Below are positions 1-9,264 of a stretch of 64,000 nt of DNA, in pieces; the stretch's first letter is position 1; each line of letters begins with the position of its first letter. Below the pieces are notes generated by a model. The model worked only from the letters and a program-made list of their open reading frames with translations. It searched no databases and was not told where the DNA came from. Both the position numbers and the translations under genes were made by a program. The stretch covers positions 1 through 64,000 of the forward strand of contig NZ_JAATOT010000003.1 in NCBI RefSeq assembly GCF_011806455.1. Direction: 5' to 3'. Origin of the DNA: Celeribacter sp. HF31. Its GTDB lineage: Bacteria; Pseudomonadota; Alphaproteobacteria; Rhodobacterales; Rhodobacteraceae.

Positions 1-76
1 TTTTACCGTGGTCAACGTGGCCGATCGTGCCGATGTTCACGTGCGGTTTCGAACGCTCAAACTTTTCCTTAGCCAT
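1..76 (-). CDS. tuf: Elongation factor Tu, N-terminal fragment
   Basis: The 25 complete codons read [20 protein letters not shown] followed by VDHGK, which is the universally conserved N-terminus of EF-Tu including the start of the P-loop GHVDHGKT. EF-Tu is the GTPase that carries aminoacyl-tRNA to the ribosome. The gene runs off the left edge of the window, so only the first residues are seen. It starts with ATG at 76. The 91 bp between it and the lipoprotein gene at 168 probably carry its leader. Whether it is tufA or tufB cannot be told. Confidence 0.95.
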
Positions 77-167
77 ATCGAGGCGCCTCTTGGATTGAAG
101 GGGCCTGCATGCGGCCCAAAATTAACATCGCGGGCTAGGTAGTGGCTTCGCGCGGGAAAATCAAGCA

Positions 168-821
168 TCAGTTGCTATTTGTCGCCTGTTGCGCGGCTTC
201 TTCTGCGGCCTCGGGCGCCAGAACTTCGAGCGCGGCCTTCGCCTCGTCGGCATCCGAGCTGTCGGAGGCAATCGGCTCGATGCCAAACCACTGGCCGTTT
301 TCCTGCAACCAGCGCTCGACTTTCAGTGCGGCATTGCGGCTCAAAATCTCAAGCTGTTCCTCTTTTGTGCGCGCCAGACCGGAACCGATCAGGGTTGCGC
401 CGGAGGTGCCTTCGAAGACGGTCAAGAGCTTGGGTTTCTCGGTCAGCTTCACGCCTTTCGAATCGTCCCAGATGTTGACCGACAGCACGAGCACGGATTT
501 CGGCGTGAACACCACCGGAATGCCGGGGGCGGCGAGGCCATAGGCATCGACCTTGATCCCGATGTGATAAAGCTTGTCGCCATCGTAACGCCCAAAGCGC
601 GCCTGCATCGCTTCCTTGATCGCGGCCTCGATATTGTCCTCGCTCTCAGTGCGTGAAAACGGCGCCTTCTGGGCGTCCGTCGCCACCACGACGTTATGTC
701 CAAAGGCAAAATCTCCGAGGTCCACCAGCGGGGTGTCCTCCGTGATGACCTTCGCATCACTACAGGCCGTCAAAGCCAAAAGAGAGAGACCAAGGACAGC
801 GCGACGCGTAAATGACAGCAC
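168..821 (-). CDS. Predicted lipoprotein of unknown function
   Basis: I place the start at GTG 821, because a perfect AGGAGG lies 8 nt upstream; this gives 217 residues. A longer reading frame up to 866 has no comparable ribosome binding site. The N-terminus has two arginines, a hydrophobic stretch and the lipobox LTAC with Cys20, so the mature protein is predicted to be lipid-anchored and exported. The rest is soluble-looking, ending in an Ala/Glu/Gln-rich tail that may be disordered. I do not recognise a family. It lies upstream of tuf on the same strand. Confidence 0.75.
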   Translation of the reverse strand: MLSFTRRAVLGLSLLALTACSDAKVITEDTPLVDLGDFAFGHNVVVATDAQKAPFSRTESEDNIEAAIKEAMQARFGRYDGDKLYHIGIKVDAYGLAAPGIPVVFTPKSVLVLSVNIWDDSKGVKLTEKPKLLTVFEGTSGATLIGSGLARTKEEQLEILSRNAALKVERWLQENGQWFGIEPIASDSSDADEAKAALEVLAPEAAEEAAQQATNSN

Positions 822-891
822 GGGGGGAAACCTCCTAGATTTTCGGTCCCCTAGGGGTAGCGGCAAACTGAGCGAGGTGCAACGCTACGCC

Positions 892-2094
892 TTAGTCGCA
901 GATCGCACGCAGGTCTGACCACTGCGCATCCGCGAGGATCGGCCGGGTGTCCTGGTCAAAGCCTGCGGCGGCGGCATGCGCCCGATCCACCCGATCGCCG
1001 AGCTTGGGGTGAGACGCCAGGTGAGAGGCGAGGCCCTCGCTGTCGCCGTACTTCTCTTTGAGCCGCTCGAACAGGGGCGCAAGCGCGCCCGGCGACACGC
1101 CAACCTTGGGCAAAAGCGCATGGGCATAGGCATCAGCGGCACTTTCGGCCTCTTGGCTATATTGCGCATTCACCAGTTGGTTGACGCTCAGAAGCACCAC
1201 GGTGCCGCCAGCAAAATCGCCGAAGACCAGAGACAGCACCCCAAAGGTCCCCACGCCGCGCAGGGCGTGCCGCGTGGGGTCGCGATGGGCGACATGGCCA
1301 ATTTCATGTGCGATGACGGCGGCGACCTCATCGGGGCCACCGGCCTCGTCGATCAGCCCGCGCATCACGACGATCCGCCCGCCTGGCAAAGCGAAGGCGT
1401 TGACCATATCGAAGTCGAGCACCGTGAGCCGCACCGCGTCCGGAGCCAGATCTGAGGCGCCGATCAGCGTTTGCTGCATCCGTGTCAGGGCCTCATGCCC
1501 CGCGTCATTTGTGCATTCGCGGATCGGAATATAGTCGTTTTGCGAAAAGCTTTCGCGGATGCGCTCATAGGTCTTGTCGCCCAATGCGCGCTCGCCATCG
1601 ACCGGCAAACGCATCGCCAGTTGATCGGCGATGGCCGGGATCAACACGAAGACGATCAAGAGGACGGAGGCGAGAGCCCCCGCAATCAATCCGGCGATGC
1701 GGCCCTTTCCGGTCACCGGCGCGCGCCGTGTCAGGTTCGGCGCGGCGGTTTTAATCTGTGCCAACAGCGCCCCATCGCGCACGTAAAGCCGCGCCGTCGG
1801 GGACATCACATTGGTAAAAACGCCCATCGGCACCTTGCCCCAGCGCAGCTTCTGCTGCCCTTCGACATGGCGGACCTGTGACATCGGCCAGGTCACGCGC
1901 AGGGTTTCACCGGACACGACCTTGCCCCACATGTCCTCGCGCGGCTCTGCGAGATAGCTCAGCTCAAGGACGCCCTCGCCAGGCGGCATCGTCACGTAGA
2001 CATCATGGCGTTTGGCCGTCTTGCCATCCACGAATTCGCAGCGCACGCCTTCAGGAGCCGCGGCCCAGGGATTTACTTGGGTGGTCATCGTCAT
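892..2094 (-). CDS. M48 family metalloprotease, membrane-anchored
   Basis: 400 residues. The zinc site HEIGH is at 263-267 and the third ligand is probably Glu317 in the EAESAADAYA segment, as in M48 (HtpX/Ste24/BepA-like) peptidases. Residues about 132-156 form one hydrophobic segment. The first 120 residues are a separate N-terminal domain that I do not recognise. It would act at the membrane in protein quality control, but the substrate is unknown. Its ATG overlaps the stop of the upstream DUF898 gene by 4 bp (ATGA), so the two are translationally coupled and probably work together. Confidence 0.88.
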   Translation of the reverse strand: MTMTTQVNPWAAAPEGVRCEFVDGKTAKRHDVYVTMPPGEGVLELSYLAEPREDMWGKVVSGETLRVTWPMSQVRHVEGQQKLRWGKVPMGVFTNVMSPTARLYVRDGALLAQIKTAAPNLTRRAPVTGKGRIAGLIAGALASVLLIVFVLIPAIADQLAMRLPVDGERALGDKTYERIRESFSQNDYIPIRECTNDAGHEALTRMQQTLIGASDLAPDAVRLTVLDFDMVNAFALPGGRIVVMRGLIDEAGGPDEVAAVIAHEIGHVAHRDPTRHALRGVGTFGVLSLVFGDFAGGTVVLLSVNQLVNAQYSQEAESAADAYAHALLPKVGVSPGALAPLFERLKEKYGDSEGLASHLASHPKLGDRVDRAHAAAAGFDQDTRPILADAQWSDLRAICD

Positions 2095-3353
2095 ATCGCC
2101 GCCCCCAGATCGAAGGCCTCGGCCATGCCCTCGGCCTGCCCCGCCTGATCGCGGTCACGTTGCTGGATCTGAGCCAGATGTTCGCCCCCCGTCAAAGACA
2201 GGGTCCGCGCATAGTGGCGCCAGGTTGGAAAGAGCACAAAGGTCTGACGAAACACGGAAAAGAACAACAGCGTCGCCATGTAGAGAAACAACGCAAAGGC
2301 CACGGTCAGCCCGGTGGAGGGCAGACCGTCTCCCTCACCGGCGGTGCCTTCGCTCACCGCACCCGAGGCAAATATGCCCAAATCCGCAAGTCCCGGATAG
2401 AACAGGATCAAAATCCCGGAGGCCACGGCGCCGACGACCAGCATCGCCAGCCCCGTGCAAATATTGGTCAAAAGATAGCCGCCGATGTTGATGCCCAAAA
2501 TGCGCGGAAACGACAGGCGCGAGATCATCCCGACACCGCCCGCCGTCTTGTGATTGGCCAGATAGCGCAGGGCGACAACCCGATAGCGCAGATAGAAAAA
2601 CAACCCGACCAAGAGCAAGAGCGGCGTGAAAGCGATCATCTGTAGCGTCTCGGTCTCTTCAAGAAAGCTGTTGTCTTTCGCCGTCGTGGTCACTTGCTGA
2701 AATGTCATATAGGCGATCATGCCGAAGGCGAGCCAGAGACACATCAACGTCGGCAGGAACGACTTCGCAAGCCCGGCCCACTTCCCGCCTTGGTGCATCC
2801 GCTGATCGCCGAAAAACGTCCGATCCGTGCGGAATTTTTCCAGCTTGAAGGTCATGCGCGGCCAGAGAAACCCAAACGTGATCAGCGTCAGAAACAGATG
2901 CCCCATCGCAACCAGCGCATATTTCCCCGCCGCCGGTTCAAGCCCGAAGCGAATGCCCCGCCAGCGGGTGCGGGCGTAGACATAGCGCTTGGCCCGATAG
3001 GAGGCGAAATAGATCAAAGGCAGGGCGATGACGGCGGCGACGAGATAGGCCTCGACCTCGTCCTGGAACACCGCGTAGGAGGCGTAAACCAGCACCAGCG
3101 CCAGCACACCGATCAGCAATGCCAGCATCACGAGCGCGATGAGAAATCCGGTGAATTTCTCGATCCCCTTGCCGACATATTCCAAAGGCGTGCCATCCGG
3201 GCGGACGGCGGACCAGAAATGCCGCCGAAGCCGGGTTTTCATCCAGAACCGATAAAAGCCGAGCGTCAGAACAGACAGCGTGGCGGTCCACAGAGACAGG
3301 CTCAAAATCGGCCCGACCCGGCCCTCGAATTCAGTTTTCAAAAGTTGCGCCAC
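2091..3353 (-). CDS. DUF898 (YjgN-like) multi-pass membrane protein
   Basis: 420 residues from GTG 3353, chosen because GGGGGA lies 5 nt upstream; an in-frame GTG at 3371 lacks a good site. The protein has a repeated pattern of hydrophobic helices separated by FYRFWMKTRLRRHFW-like and FLWPRMTFKLEKFRTDRTFF-like basic motifs, typical of the DUF898/YjgN family. It is an inner-membrane protein of unknown function. The downstream M48 protease overlaps it by 4 bp, so the pair is an operon in which a protease and a membrane partner are made together. Confidence 0.85.
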   Translation of the reverse strand: MAQLLKTEFEGRVGPILSLSLWTATLSVLTLGFYRFWMKTRLRRHFWSAVRPDGTPLEYVGKGIEKFTGFLIALVMLALLIGVLALVLVYASYAVFQDEVEAYLVAAVIALPLIYFASYRAKRYVYARTRWRGIRFGLEPAAGKYALVAMGHLFLTLITFGFLWPRMTFKLEKFRTDRTFFGDQRMHQGGKWAGLAKSFLPTLMCLWLAFGMIAYMTFQQVTTTAKDNSFLEETETLQMIAFTPLLLLVGLFFYLRYRVVALRYLANHKTAGGVGMISRLSFPRILGINIGGYLLTNICTGLAMLVVGAVASGILILFYPGLADLGIFASGAVSEGTAGEGDGLPSTGLTVAFALFLYMATLLFFSVFRQTFVLFPTWRHYARTLSLTGGEHLAQIQQRDRDQAGQAEGMAEAFDLGAAI

Positions 3354-3412
3354 ATGTCCCCCACAGGCCACTCAAGACGGTTCCACGCCAGACAAACAGC
3401 GACCGATTAAAA

Positions 3413-5779
3413 TCAGCTGAATTTATTGTCCCGCGGGAAGCCATGCGGCGGCTGTTTGCCCACGCCAGCACGTTTTCCGAGCCATTGCGTCAGGTCTTTT
3501 TCCGTCCGCGTGTTGCCACCGCCCATAGTCCAGCTCAGGCCGTCTTCCCAATTAAAGGTGGTCAGATCGGACAGGCCGCCATCGAGTTCCAACATACCCT
3601 GGGCGCCGCGGGCCTGGTTGTATTTCTGCAAACGGACGCCTTTGCCCCGGCCCAGTTCGGGCACCTCGGAGAGCGGGAAGACGAGGAAGCGGCGGTTCTG
3701 CGACACGATGGCCACATGATCGCCCGAAATCCGGTGCACGATCACGGCCTTTTCGTCGTCCTTGACGTTCAGCACCTGCTTGCCGCTGCGCGTTTGAGCC
3801 ACGATGTCTTTTTCCGCGATCTGGAAGCCGTTGCCCGCATTGGACGCCACCAAAAGACGCCCTTCGGGATCGTGTTTGAAGATGTCGACGATCTCCACCT
3901 CATTGGGCAGATCGACCATCAAACGCACGGGTTCCCCCATGCCCCGCCCGCCGGGCAGGTTGGCCGAAGACAGCGTGTAGAACCGTCCGTTCGACCCCAT
4001 CACGATCAGCTTGTCCGTGGTCTCGGCGTGGAAGAGGAACCGTGGTCCGTCGCCGTCCTTGAACTTCAGTTCTCGGGTCAGGTCGATGTGCCCCGACATG
4101 GCGCGGATCCAACCCATTTGTGACAGCACGACGGTGATCGGCTCGCGCTCGATCATCGCTTCCAGCGGCACGTCTTCGACCTCGGTGGCCTCGGCGAATT
4201 GCGTGAGACGATGACCGCATTCGTAGTCCTTGCCGAATTTCTTCTTGGTCTCTTTCAACTCGTCTGAGATGCGAACCCATTGCAGTTCTTCCGAGCCCAA
4301 AAGCTCGACCAACCCGGCTTTCTCTTCGAGCAAAGCATCGCGTTCGCGGATCAACTCGATCTCTTCGAGACGCCGCAGAGACCGCAGGCGCATGTTGAGG
4401 ATCGCCTCGGCCTGCACCTCGGTCAATTCGCCTTGGCCCTCTGGAGCGGGCAGAGGGCTGACGTAATCTTTCTCCGACATGGCACGCGCCACATCGCGGC
4501 CCCAAATCTCCGCCATCAAAGCGGCTTTCGGGTCGTCGTCGTAGCGGATGATGTCGATCACGCGGTCGAGATTAAGGAAGGCAATGATGAAGCCTTCGAG
4601 CACCTCAAGACGGTGGTCGATCTTTTCCAGACGGTGCTGCGAGCGGCGTTGCAACACAACACGACGGTGATCGAGCCAGGCTCGCAGCACCTCTTTGAGC
4701 GAGCACACCTTCGGCGTCCGCCCGTCGATCAGAACGTTCATGTTCAAAGAGAATCGCGTCTCAAGGTCCGAATTGCGGAACAGCGTGTTCATCAACACAT
4801 CCGGGTCTACGTTCTTCGATTTGGGCTCAAGGATCACGCGAATGTCCTCGGCGCTCTCGTCGCGCACGTCGGCCAGAATCGGCACTTTCTTGGTCTGGAT
4901 CAGCTCGGCCAGTTTCTCGATCAGTTTCGATTTTTGAACCTGGTAGGGAATTTCGGTCACGACGATCTGCCAGACGCCCCGCCCCAGATCCTCGACCTCC
5001 CATTTCGCGCGCAGGCGGAAGGACCCCCGCCCCGTGGCATAGGTCTTCGCCATGCTTTCACGTGGCTCGACGATGATGCCGCCCGTCGGGAAATCCGGGC
5101 CTTTGACGTAATTGAGCAGGGTCTCGTCGCGCACATCCGGCGTCTTGATCATATGCAGCGAGGCGTCGATCAGCTCGGCGATGTTATGCGGCGGAATGTT
5201 TGTCGCCATACCGACCGCGATGCCCGACGAGCCGTTGGCCAAGAGGTTGGGAAACGCAGCGGGGAGCACTTCAGGCTCGCGCAGCGTGCCGTCGTAGTTG
5301 TCTCGGTAATCGACCGCATCCTCGTTGAGACCTTCGAGCAAGGCCTCCGCCGCGATGGTCATCCGCGCTTCGGTGTAGCGGGACGCCGCAGGGTTGTCGC
5401 CGTCGATGTTGCCAAAGTTCCCCTGACCGTCGACCAGCGGATAGCGCACGTTGAAATCCTGCGCCAATCGGGCCATCGCGTCATAAATCGCGGCATCGCC
5501 ATGCGGGTGATAGTTGCCCATCACGTCGCCGGAGATTTTCGCAGATTTGCGGAACCCCCCTGTCGCGGAGAGCCTCAGTTCGCGCATCGCATAGAGGATG
5601 CGCCGATGCACGGGCTTCAACCCGTCGCGCGCATCCGGCAGCGCCCGGTGCATGATCGTCGAGAGCGCATATTGCAAATAGCGCTCGCCGATCGCACGGC
5701 GCAAAGGTTCAAAGCTTTCGCCCGGAGGCGCGCCGTCGTTTTCGGGATCTTGGGTCAAATCACTGCTCATAAGGAGCAT
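3413..5779 (-). CDS. parC: DNA topoisomerase IV subunit A
   Basis: 788 residues, close to the family's usual length in alphaproteobacteria. It has the type IIA breakage-reunion domain, with the active-site tyrosine Tyr135 in [10 protein letters not shown], followed by the C-terminal beta-pinwheel repeats. With ParE it decatenates daughter chromosomes. The quinolone-determining segment reads [12 protein letters not shown]: Ala96 stands where E. coli ParC has Ser80, and Asp100 where it has Glu84. ATG 5779 has GGACGG 6 nt upstream; an ATG at 5770 is possible. It is divergent from the SH3 gene. A one-mismatch DnaA box lies at 5827-5835. Confidence 0.95.
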   Translation of the reverse strand: MLLMSSDLTQDPENDGAPPGESFEPLRRAIGERYLQYALSTIMHRALPDARDGLKPVHRRILYAMRELRLSATGGFRKSAKISGDVMGNYHPHGDAAIYDAMARLAQDFNVRYPLVDGQGNFGNIDGDNPAASRYTEARMTIAAEALLEGLNEDAVDYRDNYDGTLREPEVLPAAFPNLLANGSSGIAVGMATNIPPHNIAELIDASLHMIKTPDVRDETLLNYVKGPDFPTGGIIVEPRESMAKTYATGRGSFRLRAKWEVEDLGRGVWQIVVTEIPYQVQKSKLIEKLAELIQTKKVPILADVRDESAEDIRVILEPKSKNVDPDVLMNTLFRNSDLETRFSLNMNVLIDGRTPKVCSLKEVLRAWLDHRRVVLQRRSQHRLEKIDHRLEVLEGFIIAFLNLDRVIDIIRYDDDPKAALMAEIWGRDVARAMSEKDYVSPLPAPEGQGELTEVQAEAILNMRLRSLRRLEEIELIRERDALLEEKAGLVELLGSEELQWVRISDELKETKKKFGKDYECGHRLTQFAEATEVEDVPLEAMIEREPITVVLSQMGWIRAMSGHIDLTRELKFKDGDGPRFLFHAETTDKLIVMGSNGRFYTLSSANLPGGRGMGEPVRLMVDLPNEVEIVDIFKHDPEGRLLVASNAGNGFQIAEKDIVAQTRSGKQVLNVKDDEKAVIVHRISGDHVAIVSQNRRFLVFPLSEVPELGRGKGVRLQKYNQARGAQGMLELDGGLSDLTTFNWEDGLSWTMGGGNTRTEKDLTQWLGKRAGVGKQPPHGFPRDNKFS

Positions 5780-5826
5780 GAATAACCGTCCGCCTTCGCC
5801 CCGGCAAGCGTCCCTCTCACAGGATT

Positions 5827-5835
5827 TTGTCCACA
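5827..5835. promoter_or_regulatory. Near-consensus DnaA box upstream of parC
   Basis: The 9-mer TTGTCCACA differs from the DnaA consensus TTATCCACA at one position. It lies 48 bp before the parC start codon, in the 165-bp region shared with the divergent SH3 gene. A single imperfect 9-mer is weak evidence alone; it is listed because a perfect box precedes smc, another chromosome-segregation gene in this window. Confidence 0.25.
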
Positions 5836-5944
5836 GACGGTCGAAAGGTGATCCGATTTTAGGTGGAGTTTTGGAACAAGTTTCCCCGTCAAGAGTTGAG
5901 GAATCGGATATACTAGAAGCCGTAACGATATTCGGGGGTGTGTG

Positions 5945-6547
5945 ATGCTGCGTCTTTTGGCGATGACTGCCGTTGGCCTATGGGCCTCTTTCATGGTGTT
6001 TGGGCGGGATTTGAGCCCGGAAGAACAGGCCGCGCTTGATCTGCGCCGCGCCGAGAAAACCTCTGTCTTCGCGCAACTCTCCGATACGTTCACCGACGCT
6101 TTTGGCTCTGAGGTGAAACGTCAGGGCGCTTATGTGCCGACCCTGGCCGAGTTGAAGGCCAAACGCGCCCCGACCCCGGCGGCCGCCCCTCAAAATGACA
6201 ACCCCCTTGTGCAATTGGCCAGCGCTCAGATCGGCACCCCCGACATTGCCCCCACCATCGCGACCACAACCGTGGCCGATCCGGCAAAAATGGCGGCACT
6301 TTTGGCCGATCCCGTGATGGCCCCGGCCGAGACCGCAACCGACATGATCCTGCGCGAAGTCACCGCCTCCCGCGTCAACGTGCGCTCCGGCCCCTCGACC
6401 GCCAATCCGGTGATGGGCCAGGTTGTGCGCACCGAAATCGTTCGCGTGATCTCACCCGAGGAAAACGGCTGGGTCAAAATCTCCGTCGAGGGCGACGGGG
6501 TCGAGGGTTATATGGCCGCGCGCTTTTTGGCCGATGTCTCGCACTGA
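5945..6547 (+). CDS. SH3 domain-containing protein, membrane-anchored or secreted
   Basis: 200 residues from ATG 5945, preceded by GGGGGTG. The N-terminus has one hydrophobic segment (residues 1-20) acting as signal or anchor. A low-complexity Ala/Pro/Thr linker follows. The C-terminal 60 residues form a bacterial SH3b domain, recognised by [19 protein letters not shown] and a terminal GYMAARFL. Such domains usually bind peptidoglycan or stem peptides in the periplasm, so a cell-wall role is inferred. The gene ends at a strong terminator (6605-6639). Upstream, TATACT at about 5909 could be a -10 element. Confidence 0.8.
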   Translation: MLRLLAMTAVGLWASFMVFGRDLSPEEQAALDLRRAEKTSVFAQLSDTFTDAFGSEVKRQGAYVPTLAELKAKRAPTPAAAPQNDNPLVQLASAQIGTPDIAPTIATTTVADPAKMAALLADPVMAPAETATDMILREVTASRVNVRSGPSTANPVMGQVVRTEIVRVISPEENGWVKISVEGDGVEGYMAARFLADVSH

Positions 6548-6604
6548 GCGCGAATTTTGCGATCTCGCCTGATTGGTGGATTCCCTCGTCGTCGATCATG
6601 CGAT

Positions 6605-6640
6605 AAGCCTTTCCCGATCCTCTCGGGAAAGGCTTTTTTC
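6605..6640 (+). terminator. Rho-independent terminator abutting the next start codon
   Basis: A perfect 13-bp stem (6605-6617 pairs with 6623-6635) with a 5-nt loop is followed by TTTTTT (6634-6639). It would end the SH3 transcript. It is unusual that the SDR start codon is at 6641 and that the purine stretch GGGAAAGG in the right arm (6625-6632) is the only ribosome binding site available to that gene. Confidence 0.85.
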
Positions 6641-7468
6641 ATGCGCTCCATCCTCATCACCGGCTGCTCTTCCGGCATCGGTTATCATGCCGCCCATGCC
6701 TTGCAAAAAGAGGGCTGGCGGGTCTTTGCGACCTGTCGGCAAGAGGCGGATGCAGAGCGGCTTCGGGCGGAAGGCCTGGAGAGCTTTCGCCTCGATTACG
6801 AGGACCCGGCCTCCATCGCCGCTGCCTTTGACGAGACCCTGTCACGCACCGGCGGCACGTTAAATGCGCTCTTTAACAATGGCGCCTATGCGATCCCCGC
6901 GCTGGTGGAGGACCTGCCCGTCGATGCCCTGCGCCAGAATTTCGAGGCCAATCTCTTTGGTTGGCACGACCTGACGCAACGCGCGATCAAGGTGATGCGC
7001 AAACAGGGTGGCCACGGTCGCATCGTGCAATGTTCCTCCGTCATGGGGTTCATCACCACCAAATTTCGCGGCTCTTATGCGGCGACGAAACATGCGCTTG
7101 AGGCGCTCTCGACCGCAGCACGCCTTGAGCTGCGCGACACGGAGATTCACGTCTCGATCATTCAACCCGGCCCCATCGCCACGGATTTCCGCCTGAATTC
7201 ACGTAAGAATTTCGACCGTTGGATCGACTGGGAAAACAGCGATCAATCGTCGCGCTATCGCCCCGTGGTGGATCGCCTCTATGCGACCGACAAATCGCCC
7301 GATCCCTTTGAGCTGCAATGCGATGCGGTGACCGCCAAGCTCCGGCGCGCGCTCAATAGCCCGCGCCCGAAAGCGCGCTATCACGTCACGAAAGTGACCA
7401 CATTCTCCGCGCTTGCTTTGCGATTTTTGCCGGCACGGGCCAGCGAATGGATGATGGCAAAGGGCTGA
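6641..7468 (+). CDS. Short-chain dehydrogenase/reductase
   Basis: 275 residues. Classical SDR features are present: nucleotide-binding TGCSSGIG near residues 7-14, NNGAY in place of NNAG, a catalytic Ser in QCSSVMGF, and the YAATKHA active site (YxxxK). The PGPIATDF segment after it is also typical. It is an NAD(P)-dependent oxidoreductase of the cytoplasm; the substrate cannot be read from sequence. ATG 6641 is fixed by the start of the Rossmann fold. Its ribosome binding site is embedded in the terminator stem of the preceding gene, so its own promoter would have to lie within 6548-6604 or expression depends on read-through. Confidence 0.88.
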   Translation: MRSILITGCSSGIGYHAAHALQKEGWRVFATCRQEADAERLRAEGLESFRLDYEDPASIAAAFDETLSRTGGTLNALFNNGAYAIPALVEDLPVDALRQNFEANLFGWHDLTQRAIKVMRKQGGHGRIVQCSSVMGFITTKFRGSYAATKHALEALSTAARLELRDTEIHVSIIQPGPIATDFRLNSRKNFDRWIDWENSDQSSRYRPVVDRLYATDKSPDPFELQCDAVTAKLRRALNSPRPKARYHVTKVTTFSALALRFLPARASEWMMAKG

Positions 7469-7543
7469 GGCCCAGATTCGCGACTTGGGTCGCAGATATA
7501 AAAGCGCTATCACAGTCAGATAAATCCTTGGGAGGAAATGCAC

Positions 7544-7747
7544 ATGTCCGATCCGTTTCTCTATGTCATTGGCGCGGCGTGCCTCCTCGTCCTCGTCATT
7601 CTCGCGCTCGGCATCGGCCAGTTTGGGCGCGGTGGTGCCGAAGGGGCGAAACGCTCGAACAAACTCATGCAGGCCCGCATTCTCGCCCAATTGGGCGCGG
7701 TGATCCTCGTGGTCATCTTCGTGGCGCTGCGCAAATCAGGGAACTGA
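7544..7747 (+). CDS. Twin transmembrane (HIG1-like) small protein
   Basis: 67 residues from ATG 7544, which has GGAGG 8 nt upstream; the ATG at 7538 is only 2 nt from the same site. Two hydrophobic helices (about 5-24 and 46-61) flank a basic, polar loop with SNKLMQARI, resembling the HIG1-type twin-TM fold. HIG1 proteins associate with respiratory complexes, but this is an inference only. One base separates its stop from the cobalamin adenosyltransferase start, so the two are cotranscribed. Confidence 0.75.
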   Translation: MSDPFLYVIGAACLLVLVILALGIGQFGRGGAEGAKRSNKLMQARILAQLGAVILVVIFVALRKSGN

Positions 7748-7748
7748 C

Positions 7749-8327
7749 ATGGTTGTTTTGAACAAGATCTACACCCGCACCGGCGACGCTGGCGAGACCT
7801 CACTTTCCGACATGTCGCGCGCGCCGAAATACGCCACCCGAGTCGAGGCTTACGGCACGGTCGATGAGGTCAACGCCACATTGGGCCTTGCGCGCCTGCA
7901 TGCCGAGGACGAGGTGGACGCGGCCCTGTCGCGCATCCAGAACGACCTTTTCGATCTTGGCGCCGACCTGTCGCGCCCGAATTTGGACAAGGACGATGAA
8001 GCGGGCTACCCGGTCCTGCGCACCGTGCCCTCTCAGATCGCGCGTTTGGAGGCCGAGATCGACGCGATGACCGCTGTGCTCGAACCGCTGCGCAGCTTTA
8101 TCTTGCCCGCTGGCACAGCGTTGTCCGCGCATCTTCACATGGGCCGCACAGTGGCTCGCCGCGCCGAACGGCTGGCCGTGGCCTTGAATGCCGAAGAATC
8201 GGGGGACGTGAACCCGGCGGCGATCAAATATCTCAACCGGCTCTCGGATTGGCTTTTCTGCGCCGCACGCATGGCCAATGACGACGGCAAAGCCGATGTG
8301 CTTTGGGTGCCGGGCGCCAATCGCTAA
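7749..8327 (+). CDS. Cob(I)alamin adenosyltransferase, PduO type
   Basis: 192 residues, standard for the PduO/MMAB family. It transfers the adenosyl group of ATP to cob(I)alamin, giving coenzyme B12. The N-terminal ATP loop YTRTGDAGETSL and the motif EAYGTVDEVNA are clear, as is the C-terminal LNRLSDWLFCAAR. Coenzyme B12 is needed by the mutases of the ethylmalonyl-CoA and methylmalonyl-CoA routes, which fits mcd at 20965 and cobCD at 41507-43371. It follows the twin-TM gene with a 1-bp gap. Confidence 0.95.
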   Translation: MVVLNKIYTRTGDAGETSLSDMSRAPKYATRVEAYGTVDEVNATLGLARLHAEDEVDAALSRIQNDLFDLGADLSRPNLDKDDEAGYPVLRTVPSQIARLEAEIDAMTAVLEPLRSFILPAGTALSAHLHMGRTVARRAERLAVALNAEESGDVNPAAIKYLNRLSDWLFCAARMANDDGKADVLWVPGANR

Positions 8328-8406
8328 GCCTGCGTGCATGGCAAAAACACCGGAACACGGCGGCAGATGTTCTCTCAAACGCTGCGTCTTTGGGACGAAA
8401 CGCGAC

Positions 8407-8477
8407 GTTTTGGGGGTGTTTTCTGCGTCCGCAAACGGGTAATCACATCAGCGGAGAGCTTGAGCGCCCCCCAAAAC
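8407..8477 (+). promoter_or_regulatory. Inverted repeat in the leader of etfB
   Basis: GTTTTGGGGG (8407-8416) and CCCCCAAAAC (8468-8477) are perfect 10-bp inverted repeats 51 nt apart, located 35-105 bp before the etfB start codon. If transcribed they could close a long-range stem in the 5' leader; otherwise they may be the arms of a binding region. The rest of the 184-bp gap 8328-8511 shows no further recognisable site. Confidence 0.35.
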
Positions 8478-8511
8478 TTTGGGCGGCACAGTCATAAGGG
8501 AGTTTACGCCT

Positions 8512-9264
8512 ATGAAGGTTTTGGTACCTGTCAAACGGGTGATTGACTACAACGTGAAGGTCAAGGTGAAAGCCGACGGCACGGGGGTCGATCTTGCCAA
8601 TGTGAAGATGTCGATGAACCCGTTCGACGAGATTTCCGTCGAAGCGGCCATTCGTCTCAAAGAGGCCGGTGTGGCCTCCGAGGTGGTGATCGTCTCCATC
8701 GGCGAGAAGAAATCTGTCGACACGATCCGCAACGCGTTGGCCATGGGCGCCGATCGCGGCATCCTGATCGAAGAGGATCAGGGCGTCGACATCGAGCCGC
8801 TCGCGGTGGCGAAAATCCTCGCCAAGGTCGTCGAAGAGGAAGCCCCCGAGCTGGTGATCCTCGGCAAACAGGCCATCGACAACGACATGAACGCGACGGG
8901 TCAGATGCTGGCCGCGCTTCTGGGGTGGGGTCAGGCGACCTTTGCCTCCGAGATGGAAATTGCGGACGGCAAAGCCGTGGTGACCCGCGAGGTCGACGGC
9001 GGTCTTCAGACCATTTCCACCCCGCTTCCGGCCATCGTGACGACCGATCTGCGCCTCAACGAGCCGCGCTACGCGTCGCTGCCGAACATCATGAAGGCCA
9101 AGAAAAAGCCGCTGGATGAGAAAACCGCCGCCGACTACGGCGTCGACACGAGCCCGCGTCTCACGGTGGTCACCACCGAAGAGCCCGCCGCCCGCGAAGC
9201 CGGGATCAAGGTCGGCTCCGTCGATGAACTTGTCGCGAAACTCAAAGAGGGAGGTCTGGTCTGA
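8512..9264 (+). CDS. etfB: Electron transfer flavoprotein beta subunit
   Basis: 250 residues from ATG 8512, with AAGGGAG upstream. It has the conserved [11 protein letters not shown]-terminus, the [10 protein letters not shown] segment, the adenine-nucleotide site near MGADRG, and the ETF beta signature with [12 protein letters not shown]. With EtfA it takes electrons from acyl-CoA dehydrogenases and passes them to ETF:quinone oxidoreductase. Its TGA overlaps the ATG of etfA by one base (TGATG), giving coupled translation of the heterodimer. Confidence 0.97.
   Translation: MKVLVPVKRVIDYNVKVKVKADGTGVDLANVKMSMNPFDEISVEAAIRLKEAGVASEVVIVSIGEKKSVDTIRNALAMGADRGILIEEDQGVDIEPLAVAKILAKVVEEEAPELVILGKQAIDNDMNATGQMLAALLGWGQATFASEMEIADGKAVVTREVDGGLQTISTPLPAIVTTDLRLNEPRYASLPNIMKAKKKPLDEKTAADYGVDTSPRLTVVTTEEPAAREAGIKVGSVDELVAKLKEGGLV

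Noticed and set aside
5895-5914. A complete sigma-70 promoter for the SH3 gene
   Set aside because: TATACT is good, but the nearest TTGAGG is only 7 bp away and no -35 stands at 16-18 bp, so a full promoter is not claimed.
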